Positions 9,063-16,729 of a stretch of DNA of 64,000 nucleotides are shown in pieces (within the stretch, counting starts at the first letter, position 1; every line of letters begins with the position of its first letter). A program made the position numbers and the translations under genes. The stretch spans positions 186,001-250,000 of the forward strand of contig NZ_RKHJ01000001.1 of the NCBI RefSeq assembly GCF_003752465.1. Reading direction: 5' to 3'. Origin of the DNA: Agrococcus jenensis. GTDB taxonomy: Bacteria; Actinomycetota; Actinomycetes; Actinomycetales; Microbacteriaceae. The notes beneath the pieces are model-generated. The model ran no database searches. It was not told where the DNA came from and was given only the letters and a program-made list of their open reading frames with translations.

Positions 9063-9769
9063 CGGGTCGCTCGCTGGCGCCGCAGCGCGATCGCGCTGAG
9101 CACGGCCGCGACGGCAGCGGCGACGAGGGCCGCGATCGCGACGGGCAGCGTCGCGCCGGAGCCACCATCCGCCGCGGGTGCCGCGGCGGCCTCGGCCTCG
9201 TGCTCGGCGTGCTCGGCACCGGCCGCTTCGGTGCCGCCAGCTGCCGCGCCGTGGCCGTGCGCCTCGGCGGCCTCGCCGATGGTGAGGATCGGCGCCGGCG
9301 TCTCCGACGCCTGGTCGTCGCTGCTCCAGTCGCTCTCGCCGACCTCGCACGACTGCAGCGCCGGGAAGGCGAGCACCGTGCCGTCGGCGGCATCCTCGGG
9401 GAGCGTCACCTCGAGCTCGAGGGTCTCGCGGACGCCGTCGGGCATCGGCTCGTCAGCGGTGAACCGCACGACGCGGCCGTCCGCGACGTCGAGGGCGACA
9501 TCCCACCCGGGGTTGGCGATCAGGGTCACCGCCGAGACCCCGTCGGGGATCGTGACGACGACGCCCGTGGTGGGCGAGCCGTCACAGCCGTGGCTGAAGG
9601 TGAAGGCGAGCTCGCTCGTGGCGCCGGCCTCGGTGCTCGAGGGCGTGACGTGCACGTGGGCGCTCGCGGCCGCGGCGGGGCCGAGCACGACGAGCGCGGT
9701 GGCGGCGATGCCGGCGCCGAGGCCTGCGACGGCGCGCGAGCGGCGGGTGCGGGGACGGGTGGTGGTCAT
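9059..9769 (-). CDS. YcnI-like DUF1775 copper-binding protein
   Basis: A 236-residue exported protein. An N-terminal signal peptide ends ASA, so the mature chain would begin HVHVTPSS; in the YcnI family the first histidine helps bind Cu(II). The family segment HGCDGSPTTGVVVTIP follows near 60. The region before the C-terminal helix is His/Ala-rich (HGHG, AEHAEHEAEA), and one transmembrane helix at about 205-228 anchors the protein in the membrane. AGGAG lies 5 bases before the ATG. It is coupled to the PepSY gene downstream. The role is likely periplasm-like (outer face) copper binding or delivery; whether for resistance or oxidase supply is not readable. Confidence 0.85.
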   Translation of the reverse strand: MTTTRPRTRRSRAVAGLGAGIAATALVVLGPAAAASAHVHVTPSSTEAGATSELAFTFSHGCDGSPTTGVVVTIPDGVSAVTLIANPGWDVALDVADGRVVRFTADEPMPDGVRETLELEVTLPEDAADGTVLAFPALQSCEVGESDWSSDDQASETPAPILTIGEAAEAHGHGAAAGGTEAAGAEHAEHEAEAAAAPAADGGSGATLPVAIAALVAAAVAAVLSAIALRRQRATR

Positions 9770-9870
9770 GGGTGCTCCTGGTGCTGAAGGGCGCTGGCGC
9801 GCGGTCGTCTGAGCGGCGCCGCACGCGCGGTCGCCGAAGGGGTTCGCGGCCCGTGGGCGCGCGGATGGGT

Positions 9871-10515
9871 TCAGACGGCGAGCGCCGGCGGTCCGCGCCG
9901 GACGAGGGCGCTGCGGAGCACGTCGAGGGCCGCGCGGTGCGCGGGGCTGACGGCGGAGACGGATGCGGCGCGCCGCACGCGCGGCGGCGTCCAGGCGAGC
10001 GCGGCCGCGGCGAGCCGCAGCGACATCGCCTCGAGCACGGCGGCGACGGCGCGCGGCACCGCGCGCAGCAGCCAGAGGGTGATGACGCCTGCTGCCACGT
10101 GCGCGAGCGGCATCGCGGCGTGCGCGTGCTCGACGAGGATCGGGCCGAGCGCTGCGTCGTGAAGCCCGGTGTCGTGGTGTCCTGCGGCGGGGCCGGCATG
10201 CGCGGACGCCGACGGCCGCGGCAGCGAGTAGACGCCGTGCTGCAGCAGCTGGGCGATCGTGACGGCGACGACGCGACGGGGCGCCGAGCCCCGTGCGCCG
10301 AGCACCGGCGCGAGCACGAGCAGGGTCGTCACGAAGGCCGCGAGCAGCAGCAGCGCGTCGGGCGCGACGCCGCCGCCGACGGCGTGGGCGCAGCCGGTGA
10401 TGACCGTGGTCGCGGCCGCGACGACGAGCGACGACGCGAACGCGCGGCGACGCAGGGCGAGTCGACGCAGGGAGAGGCGGTCCTCCGGCGCGGTCGTCTC
10501 CCCCTCGGCCGTCAC
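9871..10515 (-). CDS. His-rich integral membrane protein, unrecognised
   Basis: A 214-residue protein I do not recognise. It has three or four hydrophobic helices (about 26-47, 50-72, 138-152 and 156-176). Between them is a histidine-rich stretch, AGPAAGHHDTGLHD, followed by HAHAAMPLAH. The basic N-terminus suggests the start of the chain is cytoplasmic. The GTG start overlaps the mazG stop as GTGA, so it is translationally coupled. It lies just upstream of the YcnI-like and PepSY genes, which suggests a metal role, probably copper. Codon use is like its neighbours. Confidence 0.65.
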   Translation of the reverse strand: MTAEGETTAPEDRLSLRRLALRRRAFASSLVVAAATTVITGCAHAVGGGVAPDALLLLAAFVTTLLVLAPVLGARGSAPRRVVAVTIAQLLQHGVYSLPRPSASAHAGPAAGHHDTGLHDAALGPILVEHAHAAMPLAHVAAGVITLWLLRAVPRAVAAVLEAMSLRLAAAALAWTPPRVRRAASVSAVSPAHRAALDVLRSALVRRGPPALAV

Positions 10516-11165
10516 GTCGCGTCGGCCTCCTCGGCGCGCAGCCGCTGCTCGAGCGCCCGCGTCGCGGTGCGCAGGGCGCGCTCGGCGTCGAGCCCGCGAT
10601 CGCTCGCCGAGCGGACGAGCGCGAGCAGGGCCTCGCCGAGCGCCGCCTCGTCGTCGCCGACGTCGACGGCCGCCGCCTCGGGCAGCGGCAGGCCCGCGCG
10701 CTTCGCCCGGCTCATCGTCTTCTCAGCACGGGCGAGCGCCGGCAGGCTCACGGGGATGCCGTCGAGCGCGCTCCCCCGCTCCGGCTTCTCCTCGCGCTTG
10801 ATCGCGTCCCAGTTCGCCACCACGTCGGCGACGCCGTCGACCGCGAGGTCGGCGAACACGTGCGGGTGCCGGCGGCGCAGCTTCTCGATGAGCGTCCGCG
10901 CGACGTCGTCCACGTCGAAGCGGCCCTCAGCGCGCGCGATGTCGGCGTGGAAGACCACCTGCAGCAGCACGTCACCGAGCTCCTCCTGGAGGTGCGCGTC
11001 GTCGCCGTCGCCCGCCTCCCTGGCCTCCACCGCCTCGGCGAGCTCGTGCGCCTCCTCGATCGCGTACGGCACGAGCGACGCGTGCGTCTGCTCCGCGTCC
11101 CACGGGCAGCCGCCCGGACCGCGCAGCCGCGCCATCACCTCGACGAGCTCGTCGAGGGCGCTCAC
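10512..11165 (-). CDS. mazG: MazG nucleoside triphosphate pyrophosphohydrolase
   Basis: A 217-residue house-cleaning NTPase that hydrolyses abnormal nucleotides to the monophosphate and PPi. The family marks are GGCPWDAEQTHASL near 18, the metal-binding IEEAHELAEAV near 36 and LQEELGDVLLQVVFHADIA near 60. Further on come HPHVF and NWDAIKREEK. It has a single MazG domain plus a weaker C-terminal half, shorter than the two-domain E. coli protein. The GTG start overlaps the mfd stop (GTGA). The mfd-mazG order is widely conserved in actinomycetes. Confidence 0.93.
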   Translation of the reverse strand: MSALDELVEVMARLRGPGGCPWDAEQTHASLVPYAIEEAHELAEAVEAREAGDGDDAHLQEELGDVLLQVVFHADIARAEGRFDVDDVARTLIEKLRRRHPHVFADLAVDGVADVVANWDAIKREEKPERGSALDGIPVSLPALARAEKTMSRAKRAGLPLPEAAAVDVGDDEAALGEALLALVRSASDRGLDAERALRTATRALEQRLRAEEADAT

Positions 11166-14100
11166 GCCGCCCCCTCGGCGGATGCGTCGACGGCCGGCTC
11201 CTTGGGCGGCGGGAAGATGGCCGTCAGCAGGGCATCGACCCAGGCGATGAGCTCGGCGTCGGGCAGCGGCTGCGCCTGCGTGCCCGCGAGCCGCCCGCCG
11301 CCCGCGGTGGGGATCGGCACGACGATCGTCTTCGCCTGGGCGTTGAGCTTCGCGTCCGGGTACATGCGGCGGAGGCGCAGCTGCACCGACTCGGCGAGGT
11401 CGGCGGGACCGATCCGCAGGTTCGGCCCGACGGTGATGACCTCGGAGAGCTGCGCGCGCTGCGCCTTGCGCCGCAGCCGCGCCATGGCGATGAGCGCGCT
11501 CACCTGCGCGGGCGGCTCGCCGTAGCGGTCCCGCAGCTCGTCGAGCACGTGGTCGATGGCCTCGTCGTCGCGCGACGACGCAGCCGCCGAGAGCTTCTGG
11601 TACGCCTCGAGGCGCAGCCGCTCGGCGTCGACGTACTCCTCGGGGATCACCGCGTCGACGGGCAGCTCGAGCCGCAGCTCGCGCGGCCCCTCGTCCTCCT
11701 CGCCGCGGAACAGCGCCACGGCCTCCCCCACCATCCGCAGGTAGAGGTCGAAGCCGACGCCCGCGATGTGCCCGGACTGCTCGCCGCCGAGCAGGTTGCC
11801 AGCGCCGCGGATCTCGAGGTCCTTGAGCGCCACCTGCATGCCGGCGCCGAGCTCGTTGTGCACCGCGATCGTCTCGAGCCGGTCGTGCGCGAGCTCGGAG
11901 AGCGGCGCATCCGGGTCGTAGAGGAAGTACGCGTACGCGCGCTCGCGGCCGCGGCCGACGCGGCCGCGCAGCTGGTGCAGCTGGCTGAGCCCGTAGCGCT
12001 CGGCGTGGTCGAGGATGAGCGTGTTCGCGTTGGGGATGTCGAGGCCGGTCTCGACGATCGTCGTCGAGACGAGCACGTCGTACTGCTTCTCCCAGAAGTC
12101 GACGATCACGCGCTCGAGGGCGGTCTCGGGCATCTTGCCGTGCGCGACGCCGATGCGCGCCTCCGGCACGAGCTCCGCGAGGTGCGCCGCGACGCGGTTG
12201 ATCGACGAGACGCGGTTGTGCACGAAGAACACCTGCCCCTCGCGCAGCAGCTCGCGCCGGATGGCGGCGGCCACCTGCTGGTCGTTGTACGCGCCGACGA
12301 AGGTGAGGACCGGGTGGCGGGCCTCGGGCGGCGTCGCGAGCGTCGACATCTCGCGGATGCCGGTGACCGCCATCTCGAGCGTGCGCGGGATGGGCGTCGC
12401 CGACATCGCCAGCACGTCGACGTTCGTCTTCAGCGCCTTGAGCTTCTCCTTGTGCTCGACGCCGAAGCGCTGCTCCTCGTCGATGATGACGAGGCCGAGC
12501 TCCTTGAAGCGGACGGACTCGGAGAGCAGCCGGTGGGTGCCGATCACGACGTCGACCGTGCCGTCGGCGAGCCCCGCCATGGTCTCGCGGTGCTCCTTGT
12601 CGGTCTGGAACCGGCTGAGCGCGCGCACGTGCACGGGGAAGCCCGCGAAGCGGGCCGCGAAGGTCTCGAAGTGCTGCCGCACGAGCAGCGTGGTCGGCAC
12701 GAGCACCGCGACCTGCGCGCCGTCCTGCACGGCCTTGAACGCCGCGCGCACGGCGACCTCGGTCTTGCCGTAGCCGACGTCGCCCGAGAGCAGCCGGTCC
12801 ATCGGCACCTCGCGCTCCATGTCGCGCTTGACCTCATCGATCGTGGTGAGCTGGTCGGGGGTCTCGGCGTAGGGGAACGCATCCTCGAGCTCGCGCTGCC
12901 AGGGCGTGTCGGGGCCGAACGCGCGGCCCTTCGACGCCATCCGCGCCGAGTAGAGCTGCACGAGCTCGACCGCGATCTCGCGCACGGCCTTGCGCGCCTT
13001 CGCCTTCGACTGCTGCCAGTCGCTGCCGCCCATCTTCGACAGCTGCGGCGCCTCGCCGCCCACGTAGCGGTTGAGCTGGTCGAGCTGGTCGGTCGGCACC
13101 GACAGCCGATCGCCGGGGTGCCCGCGCTTCGACGGCGCGTACTCGATCACGAGGTACTCGCGGGTGGTCTTCACCGGGTTCCGCCCGCCGGTCGACACGG
13201 TGCGCTGGGTGAGCTCGACGAAGCGGCCGACGCCGTGCGTCTCGTGCACGACGTGGTCGCCGGGCTTGAGCTGCAGCGGGTCGACGACGCTCCGGCGCCG
13301 GGTCGCGAGCCGGCGCGACTGGCGCGAGTCGACGCCCACGGCGCGGCCGAAGAACTCGGCCTCGCTCACGAGCTCGATGCGCTCGTCCGGCAGCGAGAAG
13401 CCGTGCTCGATCGACGCCTGCGTCACGTGCACGATGCCCGGCTCGAGCTGCGGCGGCAGCGCCTCGACCTCGCGCGCCGCCACCTCGTGCTCGCCGAGCA
13501 CCTGCGCCGCGCGCGTGACGAGGCCGTGCCCGGCGGCGGTGACGACGACGCGCCAGCCCGCCTGGGCGCGCTCGCGGAGGTGGTCGACCGCGCCGTCGGC
13601 GCGGCCGGCGAAGCTCGGCACCGGCTGCCCCTCGACCGCGGTCACCGAGTCGTCGGCCTGCAGGGTCGAGAACGTCCACCAGGGCGCGCGCACCGCGTCG
13701 CGCAGCTCGTCGAGGCTGAGGAAGCCGCCCGCGAGGTCGACCGGGGCCTCGCCGCCAGCGGTCGCCGCGCTCCACGCCGCCTCGAGGAACTCGTGGTTCG
13801 TCTCGTTGAGGCTTGCGACGCGGTCGCGGATGCGCTCGGGGCCGAGCACGACGACGCCCGCGTCGGGCAGGTAGTGCGTGATGGGCACGAGCCGCGGCAG
13901 CAGCGCGGGCGCGAGCGACTCCATGCCCTCGACCGGGATGCCCTCGCCGATGCGCTCGAGCATCTGCTGGATGCCGGGGAACTCGGGGGCGAGCTGGCGC
14001 GCCCGGCTGCGCACCGCCTCCGTCAGCAGCATCTCGCGGCTCGGCGGCAGCACGACGCGGTCGATCGGCTCGGCGTCCGAGCGCTGGTCGGCCACGTGGA

Positions 14101-14716
14101 ACCAGCGCATCTGGTCGACCTCGTCGCCGAACAGCTCGATGCGCACGGGGTAGTCCTCGGCGGGCGCGAACACGTCGACGATGCCGCCGCGCACGGCGAA
14201 CTCGCCGCGCCGCGTCACCATGTCGACCCGCGCGTAGGCGAGGTCGACGAGCCGGCGCGACAGGGCGGCGAGGTCGATGCCGCGCGCCCCGGCGACGAGC
14301 TCGACCGGGTCGACGGAGAGCAGGTTGTCGGCGACCGGCTGCAGGGCCGCGCGCACGGAGGCGACGATGACCATCGGCGTGCCCGGCTGCCGCTCGGCGA
14401 CGGCGCGGAGCGTCGCGCCGCGGCGGCCGACCGTCTCGGCGGAGGGGCTGAGCCGCTCGTGCGGGAGCGTCTCCCATGCGGGCAGGTCGAGCACCTGCGC
14501 CTCGGGGAGCCAGGCGGAGAGGTCGTCGCGCACCGCATCCGCCTCGCGGCGCGTCGCGGTGATGACGAGCAGCGGTCGGTCGTGGGCGCTCGCGATCGAC
14601 GCCACGACGGGCGCGCGCATCGACTCGATGCCGGTGAGCGCACCACCGCGGCTCGCCTCGACGACCGGGGCGAGCGCGCTGCGCTCGAGGAGCTCGAGGA
14701 GGGGCCGGAGGCTCAC
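11162..14716 (-). CDS. mfd: Transcription-repair coupling factor Mfd
   Basis: A 1184-residue DNA translocase that removes RNA polymerase stalled at DNA damage and recruits UvrA. N-terminal UvrB-like modules occupy about 1-350. The RNA-polymerase-interacting CarD-like domain is near 480-560 (LKPGDHVVHETHGVGRFVEL). The motor carries Walker A GDVGYGKTE near 645 and the DEEQ box IIDEEQRFG near 750. The arginine-finger region QLHQLRGRVGRG is near 925, and a TRCF C-terminal domain ends the protein. Length is normal. It starts with GTG directly after three copies of an 18-base repeat, with no strong ribosome-binding site. Confidence 0.97.
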   Translation of the reverse strand: MSLRPLLELLERSALAPVVEASRGGALTGIESMRAPVVASIASAHDRPLLVITATRREADAVRDDLSAWLPEAQVLDLPAWETLPHERLSPSAETVGRRGATLRAVAERQPGTPMVIVASVRAALQPVADNLLSVDPVELVAGARGIDLAALSRRLVDLAYARVDMVTRRGEFAVRGGIVDVFAPAEDYPVRIELFGDEVDQMRWFHVADQRSDAEPIDRVVLPPSREMLLTEAVRSRARQLAPEFPGIQQMLERIGEGIPVEGMESLAPALLPRLVPITHYLPDAGVVVLGPERIRDRVASLNETNHEFLEAAWSAATAGGEAPVDLAGGFLSLDELRDAVRAPWWTFSTLQADDSVTAVEGQPVPSFAGRADGAVDHLRERAQAGWRVVVTAAGHGLVTRAAQVLGEHEVAAREVEALPPQLEPGIVHVTQASIEHGFSLPDERIELVSEAEFFGRAVGVDSRQSRRLATRRRSVVDPLQLKPGDHVVHETHGVGRFVELTQRTVSTGGRNPVKTTREYLVIEYAPSKRGHPGDRLSVPTDQLDQLNRYVGGEAPQLSKMGGSDWQQSKAKARKAVREIAVELVQLYSARMASKGRAFGPDTPWQRELEDAFPYAETPDQLTTIDEVKRDMEREVPMDRLLSGDVGYGKTEVAVRAAFKAVQDGAQVAVLVPTTLLVRQHFETFAARFAGFPVHVRALSRFQTDKEHRETMAGLADGTVDVVIGTHRLLSESVRFKELGLVIIDEEQRFGVEHKEKLKALKTNVDVLAMSATPIPRTLEMAVTGIREMSTLATPPEARHPVLTFVGAYNDQQVAAAIRRELLREGQVFFVHNRVSSINRVAAHLAELVPEARIGVAHGKMPETALERVIVDFWEKQYDVLVSTTIVETGLDIPNANTLILDHAERYGLSQLHQLRGRVGRGRERAYAYFLYDPDAPLSELAHDRLETIAVHNELGAGMQVALKDLEIRGAGNLLGGEQSGHIAGVGFDLYLRMVGEAVALFRGEEDEGPRELRLELPVDAVIPEEYVDAERLRLEAYQKLSAAASSRDDEAIDHVLDELRDRYGEPPAQVSALIAMARLRRKAQRAQLSEVITVGPNLRIGPADLAESVQLRLRRMYPDAKLNAQAKTIVVPIPTAGGGRLAGTQAQPLPDAELIAWVDALLTAIFPPPKEPAVDASAEGAA

Positions 14717-14769
14717 TGCGCCTGTCTCACTGACTGGGCCTGTCTCGCTGACTGCGCCCGCGTCACTGC
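14716..14769. repeat. Three 18-bp tandem repeats before mfd
   Basis: Copies at 14716-14733, 14734-14751 and 14752-14769 share the frame CTGSGCC-SGTCTC-CTGA on the plus strand; the third copy is the least perfect. They start at the first base of the mfd start codon and run into the stop of the lipoprotein gene. They occupy the place where the mfd ribosome-binding site should be. Confidence 0.7.
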
Positions 14770-15242
14770 GTCATGACCACGGCGCCCGCGGCGTCGAACA
14801 CCTCGACGCTGTACGAGCCCTCGGCGCCGACGGGCGGCATCACGCCCGCGAACACCGGCGGGGCGTCGTCGGGGGTCTGCTCGCCGCGCACGAGCTCGAC
14901 GTCCGTGCCGTACCAGTGCATGACCGCGCGCTCGGCGCCGGCCGGGCCGATCACGAGTGCGCCGCGGGCCTCGTCGGTGCCGCCGACGCACAGCAGCGGA
15001 CCGCGGCCGAGGCACGAGGCGAACATGCGGCCACCCTCGTCCTCGAGGATCAGGTCGGTCAGGCCGGACTCGTCGCCGCCGTCCCACCAGAGCATCGACC
15101 CGTCGTCGAAGGTCGCCGAGAGCGTGTAGCCGTTCGGGCCCTCGGGAGCGGCGTCCTCCTCGGGCGTGCCGCTCGCGCAGCCGGCGAGCGCGAGCCCGAC
15201 CGTCAGCACGACAGCGGCGACTAGCGGGGCGTCTCTGCGCAC
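14763..15242 (-). CDS. Small lipoprotein
   Basis: A 159-residue exported lipoprotein of unknown function. A basic start and hydrophobic core lead to the lipobox LAGC, with the modified cysteine at about residue 22. The mature part is acidic and rich in Gly, with two further cysteines (SCLGRGPLLC) that could form a disulfide. It starts with GTG preceded by GGAGGAG. Located between pth and mfd, it interrupts the otherwise standard rplY-pth-mfd order and is not a known partner of either. It may be a lineage-specific insertion. Confidence 0.75.
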   Translation of the reverse strand: MRRDAPLVAAVVLTVGLALAGCASGTPEEDAAPEGPNGYTLSATFDDGSMLWWDGGDESGLTDLILEDEGGRMFASCLGRGPLLCVGGTDEARGALVIGPAGAERAVMHWYGTDVELVRGEQTPDDAPPVFAGVMPPVGAEGSYSVEVFDAAGAVVMTQ

Positions 15243-15292
15243 AGTCCCTCTCCTCCGGATCGACTCTCCATGCTAGCGGCGAGCCGCGCCGG

Positions 15293-15871
15293 TCAGCTCG
15301 GGGCGTGGATGCGCTGCTGCGCCTCGGCGAAGCCGTCGGCGATGATCCGCTCGACGGCGTCCGCGCCCAGCTGCACGAGCAGGTCGGCCTCGTCCTGCTC
15401 GGCCTTCGCGAAGGGCTTCAGCACGAAGTCGGCGGGATCCTGCCTGCCGGGCGGGCGTCCGACGCCCAGCCGGACGCGCAGCACGTCGCCGCCGCGCGCG
15501 GCGATGATGTCGCGCATCCCGTTGTGGCCGCCGTGCCCGCCGCCCTGCTTGAGGCGCACGGTGCCGAGCGGCAGGTCGAGCTCGTCGTGCAGCACGATCA
15601 CGTGCTCGGGGTCGACGCCGTACCAGTCCATGAGCTTCGCGACCGGGCCGCCGGAGCGGTTCATCCAGCTCGTCGGGAAGGCCGTCACGACCTTGGGACC
15701 GCCGATGATGCGCGACTCGGCGACGAGCGCGTCAGCGCGGCCGTGCCGCTTGGGCGTCGCGCCGGCGCGGCGCTCCACCTCGGCCAGCGCGAGCTGCCCG
15801 ATGTTGTGGCGCGTGCGCGCGTAGTCGGGCCCGGGATTCCCGAGCCCGACCACGAGCCACGTCTGCGCCAT
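15293..15871 (-). CDS. pth: Peptidyl-tRNA hydrolase
   Basis: A 192-residue enzyme that recycles peptidyl-tRNA released from stalled ribosomes. It opens with WLVVGLGNPGPDYARTRHNIG, which contains the conserved Asn and catalytic His (about H22). It continues with SWMNRSGGPV, HDELDLPLGTVRLKQGGGHGGHNGMRDI and GVGRPPG, all diagnostic. Length is typical. It lies 18 bases after rplY and is followed by the lipoprotein gene; rplY-pth is a conserved pair. Confidence 0.97.
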   Translation of the reverse strand: MAQTWLVVGLGNPGPDYARTRHNIGQLALAEVERRAGATPKRHGRADALVAESRIIGGPKVVTAFPTSWMNRSGGPVAKLMDWYGVDPEHVIVLHDELDLPLGTVRLKQGGGHGGHNGMRDIIAARGGDVLRVRLGVGRPPGRQDPADFVLKPFAKAEQDEADLLVQLGADAVERIIADGFAEAQQRIHAPS

Positions 15872-15889
15872 GGGACGCGAGGGGTCCGA

Positions 15890-16531
15890 CTACTCCGCGG
15901 ACTCGTCCGTCTCCTCGGAGGCCTCGCCGCTCTCGACGACGTCGCCCTCGGCCGGTGCGGCGTCCTCGTCCTCGAGCTGCGGCGCCGCGGGCACCATGAT
16001 GCCGACGACGAGCGCCTCGGGGTCGGTGAGGAGCGTCGAGCCCTTGGGCAGCTCGATGCCGCCGGCCAGGATGTGCGCGCCCTCCTCGAGGCCCTCGATC
16101 GAGACGACGAGGTTGTTCGGGATGTGCAGCGCCTCGACCTCGATCGAGACGCTCGTGAGCTCGAGGTTCGTGATCGTGCCGGGGGCCGACTCGCCCTCGA
16201 CGTGCACGGGCACGTCGACGACGACCTTCTCGCCGCGCTGGACGATGATGAGGTCGAGGTGCTCGATCGCCTGTGCGCCCTGCAGCACCGGGTTGCGCTG
16301 GATGTCCTTCACGAGCGCGAGCTGCGAGCCGCCCTCGATCTCGAGGTCGAAGATGGCGTTCGAGCGACGCACGAGCATGAAGACGTCGTGCGCATCGAGC
16401 GTGAGGTGCTGGGGCTCGGTGCCGTGGCCGTAGAGCACGGCGGGGACCTTGCCGAGGGCGCGCAGCTTGCGCGCCGCGCCCTTGCCGAATGCCGTGCGGA
16501 TCTCGGTGACCAGCTTGCTGCCGTCAGTCAT
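15890..16531 (-). CDS. rplY: 50S ribosomal protein L25 / general stress protein Ctc
   Basis: A 213-residue long-form L25 that binds 5S rRNA. The N-terminal domain includes TAFGKGAARKLRALGKVPAVLYGHG. The C-terminal Ctc domain includes GESAPGTITNLELTSVSIE and the family ending LPKGSTLLTDPEALVVGI. A strongly acidic tail (about 180-213) ends the protein. The start is the ATG at 16531 with AAGGAG 7 bases before it, not the longer frame upstream. The leader region shares the string AAGGAGCACTT with enolase. First gene of the rplY-pth-mfd-mazG run. Confidence 0.95.
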   Translation of the reverse strand: MTDGSKLVTEIRTAFGKGAARKLRALGKVPAVLYGHGTEPQHLTLDAHDVFMLVRRSNAIFDLEIEGGSQLALVKDIQRNPVLQGAQAIEHLDLIIVQRGEKVVVDVPVHVEGESAPGTITNLELTSVSIEVEALHIPNNLVVSIEGLEEGAHILAGGIELPKGSTLLTDPEALVVGIMVPAAPQLEDEDAAPAEGDVVESGEASEETDESAE

Positions 16532-16661
16532 GGAAGTGCTCCTTGTGGGCCGCGGCCCGTCGATGGTCGACTCGAACGCGCGAAGCGTGAGGACTGGGTC
16601 CGCTGCTGCCACTGCGTCGATCACGGATGCGTCCGCACCCCTCGCCGAAGTTCAGCCTCCG

Positions 16662-16690
16662 ACTCTACAGCACGCCCCGGGAACGGCGAA
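16662..16690 (-). promoter_or_regulatory. Possible rplY promoter
   Basis: Minus-strand TTCGCC (16690-16685), 17 bases, TAGAGT (16667-16662). It would give a leader of about 120 bases. The remainder of 16532-16729 holds only the gntP terminator and no gene. Confidence 0.3.
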
Positions 16691-16716
16691 AGCGGAGGTC
16701 CTTCCGGACCTCCGCT
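16691..16716 (-). terminator. Terminator after gntP
   Basis: A perfect 11-bp stem, AGCGGAGGTCC with GGACCTCCGCT, around the loop TTCC. It begins 14 bases after the gntP stop and is followed on the minus strand by TTCGCCGTTC, a weak T-rich run. It separates the sugar-acid operon from rplY. Confidence 0.75.
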
Positions 16717-16729
16717 CCCGTGCACCGGA

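Noticed and set aside
14716-14769. CRISPR-like array
   Set aside because: The repeats are 18 bases with no spacers and no cas genes; they are a short tandem repeat.
11549-14776. A 1075-codon open frame opposite mfd
   Set aside because: It lies antisense to a clear mfd gene and its product has no recognisable domain; very high GC removes stop codons in this frame.
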